The notes under the pieces are model-generated. The model searched no databases. It worked only from the letters and a program-made list of their open reading frames with translations, and had not been told where the DNA came from. 64,000 nt of DNA from Trichomonas vaginalis G3 (Eukaryota; Parabasalia; Trichomonadida; Trichomonadidae). Below, in pieces: positions 32,991 to 43,343 of the stretch (positions are counted from its first letter, which is position 1; the number at the start of each line of letters is the position of its first letter). Both the position numbers and the translations under genes were made by a program. The stretch is from contig NC_067206.1 of NCBI RefSeq assembly GCF_026262505.1, positions 23,947,896 through 24,011,895 on the forward strand, written 5' to 3'.

Positions 32991-33600
32991 GCAGAGCGCT
33001 GCGAGTTATGCATTCCAATTGCATGGCTCGTGGCGCTCTGCTTTGCTTCATTCCAGAGAAAACTTCGGCTGAATAACTTAGACATTCAGCAGAAGTTTTC
33101 TCTGGAACGCGAAGGATAGCGCCGGCAACAGACAGCGAGAGCTTACTCTGTTGCCAGTTGCTGGAGCTATCCTTCTCGCTTATATCGCTAACTTTAGCTT
33201 AATCAAAAAAGATTAAGCTAAAGTAGTGAAGCTGTAAGGTACAGCAGAGCTCTGCTGCTTTGTAAAATTGTGTTTGAGGCAGCAGAGCTCTGCCGGACCA
33301 ACCAGTTGGCAATGCTCCCCCAAGTTGGAGGCTTGGGGTGGAAATTTGCTTTCCAACCCAAGCCAACAACTTGGGTGGAGCATTAACCACTGGCCGATGG
33401 CTCTTAGTATCTCGGCCCATGGATCAAACCTCTGTGAAGGAAGTTGATCCATGAGCCGAATGCGAGCAACGATGTTGCTCTCCTACGAGCCTTTGGTCTT
33501 TTAGGATCTGAATGCACTTTGACGGGAAAAGCATCCATTTTCCCTGAGAATGGTTGTGCGCATTCTCTGTCGCCATACATCCAGATCCCATAAGACCAAA
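32991..33600. repeat. Hairpin cassette in MULE remnant
   Basis: Successive long inverted repeats: 32991-33041 (GCAGAGCGC arms), 33050-33107 (TTCCAGAGAAAACTT arms), 33108-33181 (GCGAAGGATAGC arms), 33190-33225 (ACTTTAGCTTAATC arms), 33236-33296 (CAGAGCTCTGCTGC arms), 33306-33395 (about 40-bp imperfect stem), 33411-33457 (TCGGC.CATGGATCAA arms), 33467-33480 and a branched one 33492-33600. Locally GC-rich compared with the neighbourhood. Sits between transposase and right terminal repeat. Confidence 0.9.
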
Positions 33601-34124
33601 TAATTTTTTAATTATAAACGTTCAAAAAAAGTCTGTCACCTTTTTGCAAATAGTCCGGTATTGTTAAAGAGAATACTATTGTGGCAAGGAAAAATTATCA
33701 AAATAGTGTTGTATGCTAAGTTCGGTCAACGATAGAAATTGAGTGGAAATTAATCATCGAGGAAGTACGATTATGTAAAGTAAAAAAATGTTGTGGGATT
33801 TTTAATATTATATATTATTTTATAATAAATTTTTTTGAGTCATTTTAAGAAGCACATATAATTTTTTGAATTTAAAAATTAAAGTAGTGTCAAACGAATT
33901 TATCACTTAATTTAATACTCAGATTTCTTAAAATTAATGAAAAAAAGGTTTTCTGAGAACTTTTGAGAATAGTTTTCAAATTCCATTATTGAAAATATAT
34001 AGGTATTGTATGAAATTCAAACTCTATATTGATTAAAATTCTAAATTTTTAATAAAATAACTTTTCAGAGGAATATGATTTTGAATGGTTGATTAATAAG
34101 TATAAAAATGTCTACGATTTTAAG

Positions 34125-34420
34125 GAGGGAATTGTTCCTTATGAGGTATACATCATAACTATATACCTCATAAGGAACAATTCCCTCTTGATAGCTGGGA
34201 AACTTTCTCTGAATAACTTATCATTTGGAGAAAGTTTCCCAGCTATCTATTAAAAACCAATATATAATCAGTGCCTCATAGCCTTTAGTTTCTTATTAAA
34301 AACGAGAAAACTTGTTCGAAATGATAAACAATTTCGAACAAGTTTTCTCGTTTTAAGGAGGGAATTGTTCCTTATGAGGTATACATTATAACTATATACC
34401 TCATAAGGAACAATTCCCTC
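34125..34420. repeat. Four long hairpins
   Basis: 34125-34188 (arm GAGGGAATTGTTCCTTATGA), 34191-34246 (arm ATAGCTGGGAAACTTTCTC), 34299-34354 (arm AAAACGAGAAAACTTGTTCG), and 34358-34420, a near copy of the first. Half of a further hairpin (ATCAGTGCCTCATAG) lies at 34268. Probably the cassette of a decayed transposon; no ends were found. Confidence 0.85.
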
Positions 34421-34677
34421 TTGATATCCTGGATATTTTTGAATATATTTTTTTAATTAAAGTTCTCAAAAGTATTATCAAAAGTGATTTTTTAAAAATA
34501 TCTCCAATTAATTAACTAATTAAAAGTATTATATTTTTAAAATTAAATAGTTTTTCAATTTTTTGAAGGAATTGAGATACTTCCCACGACAATAAAATTG
34601 AGAGGTTTACATTATGACTGATCTTAGCATACAACAATAGAAAATTTGTCACAAATTCTATATATCTGCAAACATTA

Positions 34678-34995
34678 AATCACAGTGCATAAGATTACAT
34701 TCAAGCAATATTTCTCCCATTTAGAGTGGTAAATGGTGGGTGAGAGGCATAAAAGTATACTATACCTCTCACCCTTCAATTCCTTTTAAAAATTGTCAAA
34801 TTGTTTTGTGAAACCAATCAAATTTATAAGAAATCACAGTCATCATTTAGCGGAACTACCGACATACAGAAGTTCCTGTTCTCAAATCCTCACGTATTAA
34901 GTTCAAATACTATTTATTGTAAAGATTTCAATTTTGAAAGCTCTGACCATTCAAAAGTTGATCGTCGAATGGTTGACAAAATTTGTTTTGAACAT
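34678..34995 (+). repeat. 318-bp duplicated segment, copy 1
   Basis: Near-identical to 46554-46871 in the same orientation. Includes a hairpin (34738-34774, GGGTGAGAGGCAT arms) and part of an open frame (SGTTDIQKFLFSNPHVL) that is not recognised. Right of 34995 the two copies diverge. Confidence 0.85.
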
Positions 34996-34999
34996 GTGA

Positions 35000-35870
35000 A
35001 TATGAATACAAGCCCCTCACGAAGATCTATACCGCATTGTTTACTTTCTTTCTCATTTCATGTCAATACAATTTTTCGATATCTTCAGTAGTATATTGAT
35101 ATCATCCATTTCATTAGTACCAGAAAACCAAAAGCAGACATGTTTGTACATGTAAAGCATGTCCTACTTTTAAACCTTAAATGCTTGATCGGAAAAATTT
35201 TAATTATTTTGCCATTGTAATAAAAGAGACGTAAGACAATATATGACAAGTCAAGAGTAGGTGATGCAGAATTATATTTCATATATACGGAGTCATCGTG
35301 GATTTTGGCGTCACTTTTCCAAAAAGTTCTCAATTTAAAAACCAAAATCCACATTACTAAAACTAAAATCCATTTTTTAAATGTCTCCATATATATAATA
35401 TAGAATTACTCAATTTCATTATATGTATTGGATAGTACTCTTGTTTAGTGAGATGTTCATGCATAGAAGAAAGGGAAATTATAAAATATTTGGTAAATTA
35501 TTCTTAATATCTTTGTTAATATATGATATTTTGATATTTTGATATTTGTTTATATATACTTAAATGTCTTGCTTATGTGTTAATAGATTTAAATGATAGT
35601 TTTATTCAATCTAAGAAAGTGTAAATAATAAGATTCACATTAAAATAAAAAATGTGTTTTCCTTATCAATTCGAATTGATATGTAATTCACTTCACTTCT
35701 CTCATACTATTAACACTTCTAATATTCAAAATATATTTTAATAAATTTATTTCTCACTTTGACGATACCGTATCTATTTACTCACTTTAACGGTATCTAA
35801 ATATTTTGGCCGGTATTTTAAAATTTTATTTTAATATTATTGAATATTTTTCTTCCAAATTTCAATGAAA
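35000..35870. other. AT-rich stretch without supported gene
   Basis: One minus-strand frame (35085-35390) contains no recognisable domain and includes a GTCACTTTTCC word like transposon ends. Nothing else seen. Confidence 0.4.
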
Positions 35871-36020
35871 ATATTAAAAAAAATAAAAAATAAAAATAAA
35901 AAAATAAAAAAAAATAAAAAACTAAAAAAATAAATAAAATAAAATAAAATAAAATAAAATAAAATAAAATAAAATAAAATAAAATAAAATAAAATAAAAT
36001 AAAATAAAATAAAATAAAAA
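35871..36020. repeat. A-rich and (AAAAT)n microsatellite
   Basis: Irregular A/T runs to about 35935, then about 16 tandem AAAAT units. The minus-strand Phe/Ile/Leu/Tyr frame it creates is an artefact. Confidence 0.95.
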
Positions 36021-36029
36021 ATATCTTTT

Positions 36030-36420
36030 GTAATTACTGAAAGGGGCTGAACTTTGCATTTACACTTTCTATCGTACTGGAATGTGCGATTTTGAAAGTT
36101 AGAAAACAAATTTGGACGGAATTCGACTAAAGATTCAACATTCGGTGAATTTAACTCGAAGACTTGCAAATAATCGGTAGCATTAATATTATACTTCTCG
36201 AAATTATCAAAAATCTGTAATAATTTATTTTCTCTGTTTATCAGGATAATAAGCAATTGCTGTAATGTTTTCTGGATTGATACGGATATAGGATGAATAA
36301 GTGTTCTTCATATCTTTTGCAAATTTATTTAATAAATTTTGAAATTCATCTTGGTCATCTGGAATTTTTTTCCGCTTTGAACATCCAATTTGGCCCTACC
36401 GTAGCATCACCAAAAAGAGT
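36030..36420 (-). pseudogene. Decayed gene, unknown
   Basis: Minus-strand pieces in more than one frame read as normal protein, e.g. LFGDATVGPNWMFKAEK, then NKFAKDMKNTYSSYIRI, then DNFEKYNINATDYLQVF. About three frame changes. Family not recognised. The 3' end is lost in the microsatellite. Confidence 0.35.
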
Positions 36421-36471
36421 TATCTTATTAAATTTTTAAAGTGGTCAGTCTTTTCAGTTCATTTTTCTCAA

Positions 36472-36828
36472 TGTCTTCCACTATGAGTGACACCAATTCG
36501 ACACTGCCATCTGGACCGAAACTTACTGTACAGCGTATCCAACCCTTACCAAATACACCTCTACATCCTCCAGTCAATTCCCAAACAGCCAATTAGACCA
36601 AAATCGGTCAATATGCATTTAAACGAAGAAAAAAGTGAACACACAGTTGCAGAAACTGTTCAAGAACATACTATAGGAACTTCCGCATTTGAAAAACAAT
36701 CTAAACACAATTTAGAACAAATTTTGATCAATTCTTCTAGTTCAGACGAAGAAGAAGACTCTAATATTGAAGGAGAAGAACCAACAGAGTATCTCCGTGT
36801 TATAAACAAAAACGATAAAACGGTTTGA
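36472..36828 (+). pseudogene. Short broken gene with clear Inr, unknown
   Basis: TTCATTTTTCTC lies directly ahead of ATG 36472, a strong trichomonad-type Inr. The protein starts MSSTMSDTNSTLPSGPKLTV; after a stop near 36593 coding continues in another frame with an acidic Ser-rich stretch (SSSSDEEEDSNIEGEE). The last codons (INKNDKTV) are formed by the terminal repeat of the transposon that follows, so the gene was cut by that insertion. Confidence 0.4.
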
Positions 36829-36845
36829 CAGAAAGGTGACAACTT
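36800..36845. repeat. Terminal repeat of a third IS481-like family
   Basis: AAACAAAAACGATAAAACGG then TTTGACAGAAAGGTGAC. Its reverse complement, with two small changes, lies at 52465-52511 inside element B. Here it begins the minus-strand transposase fragment's 3' flank. Confidence 0.65.
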
Positions 36846-36899
36846 TACATGTCAAAAATTTATTTTTTATTAAAATTAATTTTCTTCTTCTAAAACTTC

Positions 36900-37430
36900 T
36901 TAATTGGAACTTTCTTCATACAAACCTTCTTCATAAGAGCTTTCTTCTTCGAAATCGTCTTCATTGGAACTTTCTTCATCGATATCTTCTTCATTTGAAT
37001 GTTCTGACTCTCTTTCTTCGTCTGTATTACCTTCTTCTCGAATGTGAATATCGGGAATGTCTTCAGCTCTTCTCCCATCTGGAAGAAAATCCTGTTCAAC
37101 GCCATCAACAATCCACTTTGCCTGCTTTCCTTGTCTCCACATATCATTGATTTTCCAACACATGAGAGGGCTAAAATGAATTGTTTTACCATTGACTCGA
37201 TGTGTTGGAAGAGTTGTGTGGTGCTTGGTGTTATATTTAGCAAACCATCTACCTATTTGCTTCCAGCTAATTTTCTTGTATTCAATGCTCGGCCAAAGCC
37301 TCTCTATTTTACCATTTTGGAAGTGACAGTGTGGTGTAATATACACCCTATTAATACCATTCACACTCAATGCCCGGTAAAACTCTCCACGATTTTCTCC
37401 ACCATTCGTTTGCAAACAATTGCAAGAACT
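36900..37430 (-). pseudogene. IS481-like transposase, C-terminal fragment
   Basis: Minus-strand frame with TNGGENRGEFYRALSVNGI (second catalytic region), CHFQNGKIERLW (Glu motif), KYNTKHHTTLPTHRVNG, and then an acidic Glu/Ser repeat tail of about 45 residues (EEESSYEEGLYEESSN). The first Asp region is missing. The acidic tail is unlike the tails of the genes at 20830 and 42162, so this is a third family. Confidence 0.65.
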
Positions 37431-37499
37431 TTTTCTTGCTTTCAGCGTGAGAATTGGAGCACTAGAGGCATAATGTTAGAATTAATGCCATAAGGCAAC

Positions 37500-37980
37500 A
37501 GTTCCCTCGCTGAAGGTCCAAAACATTCTTGAAATTATAAACAATTTCACTTTAAATCAAAAGTGATTTCTTTCGTAAGTACCGCATTGGAAATGTTTAT
37601 GGCATATCAAACTTTTATCTAAAACGAAAATTTCAATACGTTTTAGACAAATATTGTCAACGATAGAATTGTCTTAGGATTCTTATCGAGAGGAGTTTGT
37701 CCTGATTGTAAATCCAGCTTAAATTTGGATTTAATTTTGATTATATTTGGGAAAGATGCCAAAAAGTCCGAAAAGTATAAAATCTGACAGCCACTTGTTC
37801 TCAATATGCATTACTAAGCTTGGCATTAAATTAATATTGTAAGACATTATCTACTTGAGTGGTCACAGTAAATTATTGAGGTATGATTATTATCTTTGTA
37901 TTTAGAATATACACGAATTAATTAAATGTTCATTATCGTCTCCCCACTTAATGTCAAAAGTCAGTTTTTTGATTTTAAAA
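37500..37980. other. No gene seen; remains of hairpins
   Basis: Half-hairpin motifs such as TTGAAATTATAAACAATTTC near 37535 resemble the tips in intact cassettes. No coding frame supported. Confidence 0.4.
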
Positions 37981-38048
37981 ATTGAAGGGTTTTCATCTTG
38001 TGGAATTATTCGCTTCGCTTGGATTCCACAAGATGAAAACCCTTCAAT
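37981..38048. repeat. Long hairpin
   Basis: ATTGAAGGGTTTTCATCTTG arm with full complement, 25-base stem, loop TATTCGCTTCGCTTG. Probably belongs to the transposon whose transposase fragment lies at 36900. Confidence 0.85.
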
Positions 38049-38684
38049 TTAATTGTGATGCTTTTATACGCTTGTAATAACGGATTGTTTCAATATAAAA
38101 ACTATTGATTTTTTTTGACTAATTCGCTGTCAATTTTTTTTGGATTGTTTCGCAAATCACCAATAAATCTGTTTATAATGGATGTTTTCTCGAGTACAGA
38201 TATTTATTTTTATTCCGAGCACTTTGGAAAACTTTTTAAATTTTCCTTCCAATACCGCAGGCAATATAGAAAGTAAACTATGAAAATCTTCTAACAAAGG
38301 ATTTTTTACGGTGATATGTTCCTTTTTCGAAAAATGCCGTTGTCTCAAATATAAATCTAAAAAAGCACTTTCACCTCATCTGGAGTTGCCCCAAATTATT
38401 TTTTATTACATAAAATTGATTGTATCAATCATTAAAATTGATTTTGATTGTGACTGTGAAAAATTATAATTATTTTTCTACCATCAAAAAAATTCTTATG
38501 ACAATTATTATCTAATAAAAGCAATTTTTGACGCTTTAGAAAAAAATACTGACACTTCATTTCAAGATTTTGTTTGATCCATTACACAATTATTTAAAGG
38601 AAACTCGGTTGACTTCACTTCATATCTGATGAATGGATGATTAATCGAAAAACTGAGAAAAAGAATGAAAAATTTTAATGAGTG
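38049..38684. other. Decayed sequence, no supported gene
   Basis: Contains AACTCGGTTGACTTCACTT at 38602, an IS481-like inner end motif shared with 31744 and 22446. A minus-strand frame 38157-38348 has no known domain. Confidence 0.4.
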
Positions 38685-38699
38685 AAATTGATATGAATT

Positions 38700-38880
38700 T
38701 GTTCCGTACCGAAAAGGGTCACTAGAAAAAGTGACAAAAAGTGACAGTTACTCTTATTTTTCGCGCCAAAATTCGAAAGGGTTTTTAATATAATAATTAT
38801 AATATATAAGGAATTTTATTAAAAATATGAAATTAAAATATAAAAAATTTAATAGTTAATTTAAGTTTGTTTTTTATTTT
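38700..38880. repeat. Left end of element A, shared with B
   Basis: About 180 bases match, in reverse complement, 52512-52693 of element B, including CTAGAAAAAGTGAC and the TTTAATATAATAATTATAAT stretch. Confidence 0.85.
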
Positions 38881-38963
38881 TATTTTAGAACTGTTTTCAT
38901 AGGAATTGAAGGGTGAGAGGTATATAGTATGCCTATATACCTCGCACCCTTCAATTCAAACTC
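38881..38963. repeat. 83-bp direct repeat flanking MULE, left copy
   Basis: Identical to 41262-41344. Contains one full hairpin (38903-38957, GAATTGAAGGGTG arms). Far longer than a MULE target duplication. Confidence 0.9.
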
Positions 38964-39237
38964 GAGTAGGTGACAAAAGTGCATACTCTTAAATTAACCT
39001 TAAATGTTGATTTTTCGATATTTTCAGTATTAACCTTATTGTAAATTTTTCCGGTGATAAATTTATCACACTGAGGTTATTTTTCCGGTGAGATTTTTAA
39101 CCTTGATTTAATGAAATTAATATATATAAATTTTATTATTTTTAATTTCGAATGAGTATAATAAAATATTTTTTATGCGTTTTTGTTTTTGATGTGATTT
39201 GAATTTTGTTAACTCTTTTTAAAATCACTTCATTTTT

Positions 39238-40707
39238 ATGATTTCGGTGGACTTAGAGGAGCTTATTGCTTTTGGTATTAAACAGGAAGTCAAGGGCGGT
39301 GTCCCATACAGAAGAAGAACGGGATCTCCAAAGCAATATGTCACTTATTCATGTTCGTATCCCCTATGCAAGGCAAAATTTAGGGTTGAAGAACAAAATG
39401 GAGTGTTTACTATAAGCAAAGTTAATGAAGAACATTGCCATCATATAGGAGTTGAAATGGGTTCACATTACGCGAGTAAATTTTATCAAAAATGGATCGA
39501 ACTTTATATTAAAAACGGTGGAAAGCAATTTCTTGCTCAAAAAGCATTTTTTGATAAGTTCGGAATTGATACGAATAACAAAGAAACGATGAAACTTTTC
39601 GCGCAGTCTACTGATGCTTTAAAGCACAAATTTTATCGCCTTGATGAGATTATTGCACAAAGATTATCAAACGATCCTTACACTTCTTTGGAAGCATTTT
39701 TGAATAATTTACAGGAAGAGTGCCCAGATGATCTCGTTCAATTTGATTACAATGGAGATTTTTCCGAGTTTACAATCATATATGCACCTTTTGCTGCAAA
39801 AGAATTGGTGCATAGCATTGATAACCCTCTCCACGTCGATTCCACTCATTCTTTAATTAAAGGAAAGATCCAATTGTTTGCAGTAACAATGAAAACAAGT
39901 CAAAACACAATTTTCCCCTTTTGCTATTTTTTAGTGAACCCTCAGACATCTGAAAAAATTCAAGAATGTTTGGTGAAATTCTGTGAGTTTGCGCACCTGG
40001 ATCCACAGCATTGGAGCGCTGACTGTGCGCTAAACATTGCTCGCGCAATTGAGGACGGATTTCCTCTTGCGCAGCTCAGTTGGTGCGCTGTGCATGTTTT
40101 ACGCGCATGTGCAAAAGTTGGAAGCTATTTTGACAATCCACAGAATTTTGAGAACTTCTATTTAGCAATGGACTTTTTGACATTACGTGCAGATGCAACG
40201 AATGCAGAAAAGCTGGCTGAAGAGTCTGATGAAACATATGAGTTCTTGACAACAATGTTAGAAGAAGAAGAACCGCGCGCTTTGAAGTATTTCGATAAAC
40301 AATGGAGAAGAACCAAAGAACATTGGATGATGTTATATCGTGGAGAAGGTGATTCCACGAATAACATTGCGGAATCACACTTTCATCAATTAAAGCAAAC
40401 ATTTTTCTTGGGTAAGAAAAATGAGCGCATTGATGACATCGTCATAACTCTCATCACTGTTGTGATTCCAAATGCGATTATTAAGGTTCAAGTCGCTAAT
40501 GTTTTGAATGAAGAAAGAGCAGTAAGAATTCTTACAAGGGCAGGTAATCAGATTGTTGAGCAAAGAGCTTCAAAACACGATGAATGTTTGAAATTAATTC
40601 AACACATTTTGGAAATTGTCGAAAGCCGAAGGATTGAACCTAATGTCCTTATTCCATCTTTGAAGGCAATATTAAATTTGGCACAAAGAAGTTTAAAGGA
40701 AGAGTAA
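39238..40707 (+). CDS. Mutator-like transposase, 489 aa, open
   Basis: ATG 39238 directly follows TCACTTCATTTTT, a good Inr. Zinc-binding segment at about 41-65 (TYSCSYPLCKAKFRVEE, EEHCHHIG). Catalytic core: D201 in LHVDSTHSLI, D262 in HWSADCALNIA, Cys-x-x-His in LSWCAVHVLRAC, E379 in NNIAESHFHQLK. Full-length and without stops; base use is a little more GC-rich than its flanks. Only weakly like the 806-codon gene, so it is a separate MULE family. It may be active if its ends are intact. Confidence 0.85.
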   Translation: MISVDLEELIAFGIKQEVKGGVPYRRRTGSPKQYVTYSCSYPLCKAKFRVEEQNGVFTISKVNEEHCHHIGVEMGSHYASKFYQKWIELYIKNGGKQFLAQKAFFDKFGIDTNNKETMKLFAQSTDALKHKFYRLDEIIAQRLSNDPYTSLEAFLNNLQEECPDDLVQFDYNGDFSEFTIIYAPFAAKELVHSIDNPLHVDSTHSLIKGKIQLFAVTMKTSQNTIFPFCYFLVNPQTSEKIQECLVKFCEFAHLDPQHWSADCALNIARAIEDGFPLAQLSWCAVHVLRACAKVGSYFDNPQNFENFYLAMDFLTLRADATNAEKLAEESDETYEFLTTMLEEEEPRALKYFDKQWRRTKEHWMMLYRGEGDSTNNIAESHFHQLKQTFFLGKKNERIDDIVITLITVVIPNAIIKVQVANVLNEERAVRILTRAGNQIVEQRASKHDECLKLIQHILEIVESRRIEPNVLIPSLKAILNLAQRSLKEE

Positions 40708-40916
40708 GCAAGATTAGATAATTTGGACTTTTTTTAAAATTAATGAATAAACAGTATATTTTTGAAGTGTAAGCTTATTTACCTGAAGCTATATTACTTA
40801 ATATAACATTCAAAGTATTATTGCTATTTATTGGAGAACAAATTTATGTAATTTTCACATGAAAATTGATAAATTTGTATTTCCTTATGATAATCAATTT
40901 TTGTATTTGTAGAGAG

Positions 40917-41200
40917 TCTCCCTGCATGATATCAAGACTTGGCTATAAGTCTTTATCCATTTTTGAAAATTGTATTGTAAATTGTAAGAATTTCTGAATA
41001 CTACTACTATAAAATATAATTGCTTATCAATGTATATTCTCCCTGCATGATATCAAGACTTGGCTATAAGTCTTTATCCATTTTTGAAAATTGTATTGTA
41101 AATTGTAAGAATTTCTGAATACTACTACTATAAAATATAATTGCTTATCAATGTATATTCTCCCTGCATGATATCAAGACTTGGCTATAAGTCTCTATTC
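40917..41200. repeat. Tandem 121-bp repeat, 2.3 copies
   Basis: CTCCCTGCATGATATCAAG occurs at about 40918, 41039 and 41160; the unit between them is nearly identical. Lies between MULE transposase and right end. Confidence 0.9.
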
Positions 41201-41261
41201 ATTATGAGTATGACCCCATTTTTTTACAAAAAGTGCCGAATTGCAACTTTGTCCCAATCTC

Positions 41262-41344
41262 TATTTTAGAACTGTTTTCATAGGAATTGAAGGGTGAGAG
41301 GTATATAGTATGCCTATATACCTCGCACCCTTCAATTCAAACTC
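41262..41344. repeat. 83-bp direct repeat flanking MULE, right copy
   Basis: Identical to 38881-38963; from here the hairpin cassette of element A continues. Confidence 0.9.
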
Positions 41345-41580
41345 TAAATGGGAGAAACTTTGTTCGTATGTTATCTTATGAAAGCAAAGTTTCTCCCATT
41401 TAGAAAGTGAATGGGAGCCTACCAGGCACTGATACATAATCAGTGCTTTGTAGGCTCCTATTCCCTCGAGAAAGTTCGAAAACTTGGTCGCAATTGCATC
41501 TGATTGAGACCAAGTTTTCGAACTTTCTGGTAGGAATTGAAGGGTGAGAGGTATATAGGCATACTATATGCCTCTCACTC
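41284..41580. repeat. Hairpin cassette of element A, five hairpins
   Basis: Order: GAATTGAAGGGTG hairpin, CTAAATGGGAGAAACTTTG hairpin, GAATGGGAGCCTA hairpin with GCACTGAT tip, AGAAAGTTCGAAAACTTGG hairpin, second GAATTGAAGGGTG-type. Reverse complement of 51460-51760 in B and same order as 45020-45324 in C. Confidence 0.9.
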
Positions 41581-41637
41581 TCAGATTACATTAACGTACA
41601 TAAAAAATATTTTTAGATTGATTTTTACTAACCTGAA

Positions 41638-41990
41638 CCTCGGAGTAACGAGGTATTCGTAGATATGATGTAGGCTATTGTTTTAAGCGGTAAGCTCGGA
41701 AACTTTTGTTAGATAACTTAGCATTCGAAGTCACTTTTTGAACTTTCTGCGCAAAACTGTAGCCTCGGAGTACCGAGGTATTCGTAGATATGATGTAGGC
41801 TATTGTTTTAAGCGGTAAGCTCGGAAACTTTTGTTAGATAACTTAGCATTCGAAGTCACTTTTTGAACTTTCTGCGCAAAACTGTAGCCTCGGAGTACCG
41901 AGGTATTCGTAGATATGATGTAGGCTATTGTTTTAAGCGGTAAGCTCGGAAACTTTTCTTATATAACTTATCATCCAAATCTACGATTTG
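41638..41990. repeat. Tandem 125-bp repeat, about 2.8 copies, in element A
   Basis: CCTCGGAGTA(A/C)CGAGGTATT starts at 41638, 41763 and 41888. Element B has a single copy (about 51335-51415), so the array grew after the two split. Confidence 0.9.
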
Positions 41991-42161
41991 CAATGAATCA
42001 TCAGTAAGTAAATAATTGTATTAAAAAGATGTAAATACGATAATATTAAGTGTTTATTCGTAATGATTTGAGAATTTGTTGAAAATTTATTGAACTTGCT
42101 CGAGATTTTCATTTTCTGAACTCGTCAATGCTTTCCTTAAGGTTTTTTAATTGACCGTCGA

Positions 42162-43343
42162 CTATCCAGAATGGTTCTTTTCTGGATTTCGATACCAGTG
42201 ATCATCAATTTCACTGGCCTCGAATTCATTCGGCGTAAAGTAAACGTTCGTTTCAGGATTCACAGGCAAAGAAGAATGGGGCATATTATTGTAAAATCTG
42301 ATGACCCGTGGAAGATCTGATTCTGACTTGCAGTTTCTTTCCACGTATGGCCACCATCTCTCAATCTTACCATTTGCCTGTGGATTGCCCGGTTGAATGA
42401 AAATATGCTCAATTCCACGTTCAACCAAAAGTTGATGAAATGAGCTTTTATTTTCAAGGCCGTTATCGGTCCAAATAGCGTATGGTGGTTGAGGTAGAGT
42501 ACTTAATGCTCTTTTAAGAACTGCAGTTGTATTTTGAGCTGTTTTTTCGGTAAATAAATTAAAATCTATGATTTTTCGCGATCTGTCGTCTATTATCGCA
42601 AACAAATATTTGCCTATTCGTTTCCTCCAATAGTGGATATCAGCATGCCAAATTTGATGACATTTGGATGCTAGATAATTTCGAGGAATGTATTTTTGCT
42701 GATTTTCTTGATTTTGAGGGGGAGTATCTGCGATAATCGCTTCGTGTATTTTCCTGCCCATTCTATATGAGGGAGAATCGAAATTTTTTGTAATGTATGT
42801 TGCCGTTTGAAGAGATTCGCGTAATGGATTTATTTCAATAGGCGTACCTTCTATTGGAGTCACAACTGGAACTAAAGTTGTGCGGTCAACTTCATCGAGC
42901 CAGTTTCCAGACTCATAATTTATTTCTCCATTTTTTTGAATTTCTGATTGAATTTTTTGAAATTCTTCTGGATTCTTCTCAATATTGACAAGGTCTGTTT
43001 TCATTTTCTGAATAATTTTATTGATGCCTGCATCGGGCATTAAATCTTTCAAATTTGCATAAGCTTGGCAGGCATCAAGATTAATTTCTATTTGTTTTCT
43101 TCCTCTTTTTGGAATTAATTCCAAATTATTTTCTCTGACAAGCTTTTTGAACATGGTTTTGGATATTTCACGAAAGGTACCATTATTTAAACGGGCCTTT
43201 TTGCAAATATCCTTTAGCTTCATTCCAGAGTTAATTTGTTGAACCGATTCCTTTAGCCATTCGATGTCAACGAATTTTCTGGAGGTACGATGCCAGTGAT
43301 ATGGACCCATTTGATTTTTGTAAAAGTTTACAAAAACTTCCAT
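42162..43343 (-). pseudogene. IS481-like DD35E transposase of element A (393 codons)
   Basis: Start taken at ATG 43343 (MEVFVNFYKNQMGPYHW). An N-terminal helix-turn-helix region (SGMKLKDICKKARLNNG) and basic stretch (LIPKRGRKQIE) lead to the rve core: D235 in IWHADIHYW, D293 in AIWTDNGLEN, E328 in QANGKIERWW, 34 residues apart. The copy in element B shows one more A in the run near 42180, so here a 1-base loss changes the last residues: it ends ...NPEKNHSG instead of continuing through FWIVDGQLKNLKE to a stop near 42118. The core is whole; the enzyme may still work. Confidence 0.8.

Larger units (their letters stand above)
31944..33663 (+). mobile_element. MULE remnant with 10-bp target duplication
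   Basis: Terminal repeats GAGTGCGGGACTATTTGCAA at 31944 and, inverted, TTTGCAAATAGTCCGGTATTG ending 33663 (partly mismatched at the tips). Perfect flanking TTAAAGAGAA at 31934-31943 and 33664-33673, the size typical of MULEs. Holds the 3' half of a transposase gene and a 600-bp block of hairpins. The 5' half of the gene is missing, so it is an internally deleted, non-autonomous copy. Confidence 0.85.
38964..41261 (+). mobile_element. MULE inserted in element A
   Basis: Starts GAGTAGGTGACAAAAGTGCA and ends with the inverse of GAGATTGGGACAAAGTTGCA; both share GAG, GACAAA and TGCA. Holds an open transposase and 121-bp tandem repeats at its right side. The flanks are 83-bp direct copies of element A instead of a 9-11 bp duplication. 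Confidence 0.7.

Noticed and set aside
33199-33452. Minus-strand frames in the hairpin block
   Set aside because: Both arms of hairpins are read; no homology, and frames are by-products of local higher GC.
35837-36256. Minus-strand frame with Phe/Tyr/Leu runs as membrane protein
   Set aside because: The runs come from the AAAAT microsatellite.
39857-40402. Minus-strand frames opposite the 489-codon MULE gene
   Set aside because: Antisense shadows of a clear transposase.
42162-43343. LTR retrotransposon integrase
   Set aside because: The enzyme is rve-type but no reverse transcriptase, gag or long direct terminal repeats are present; ends are short inverted repeats with 15-bp duplications, as in a DNA transposon.
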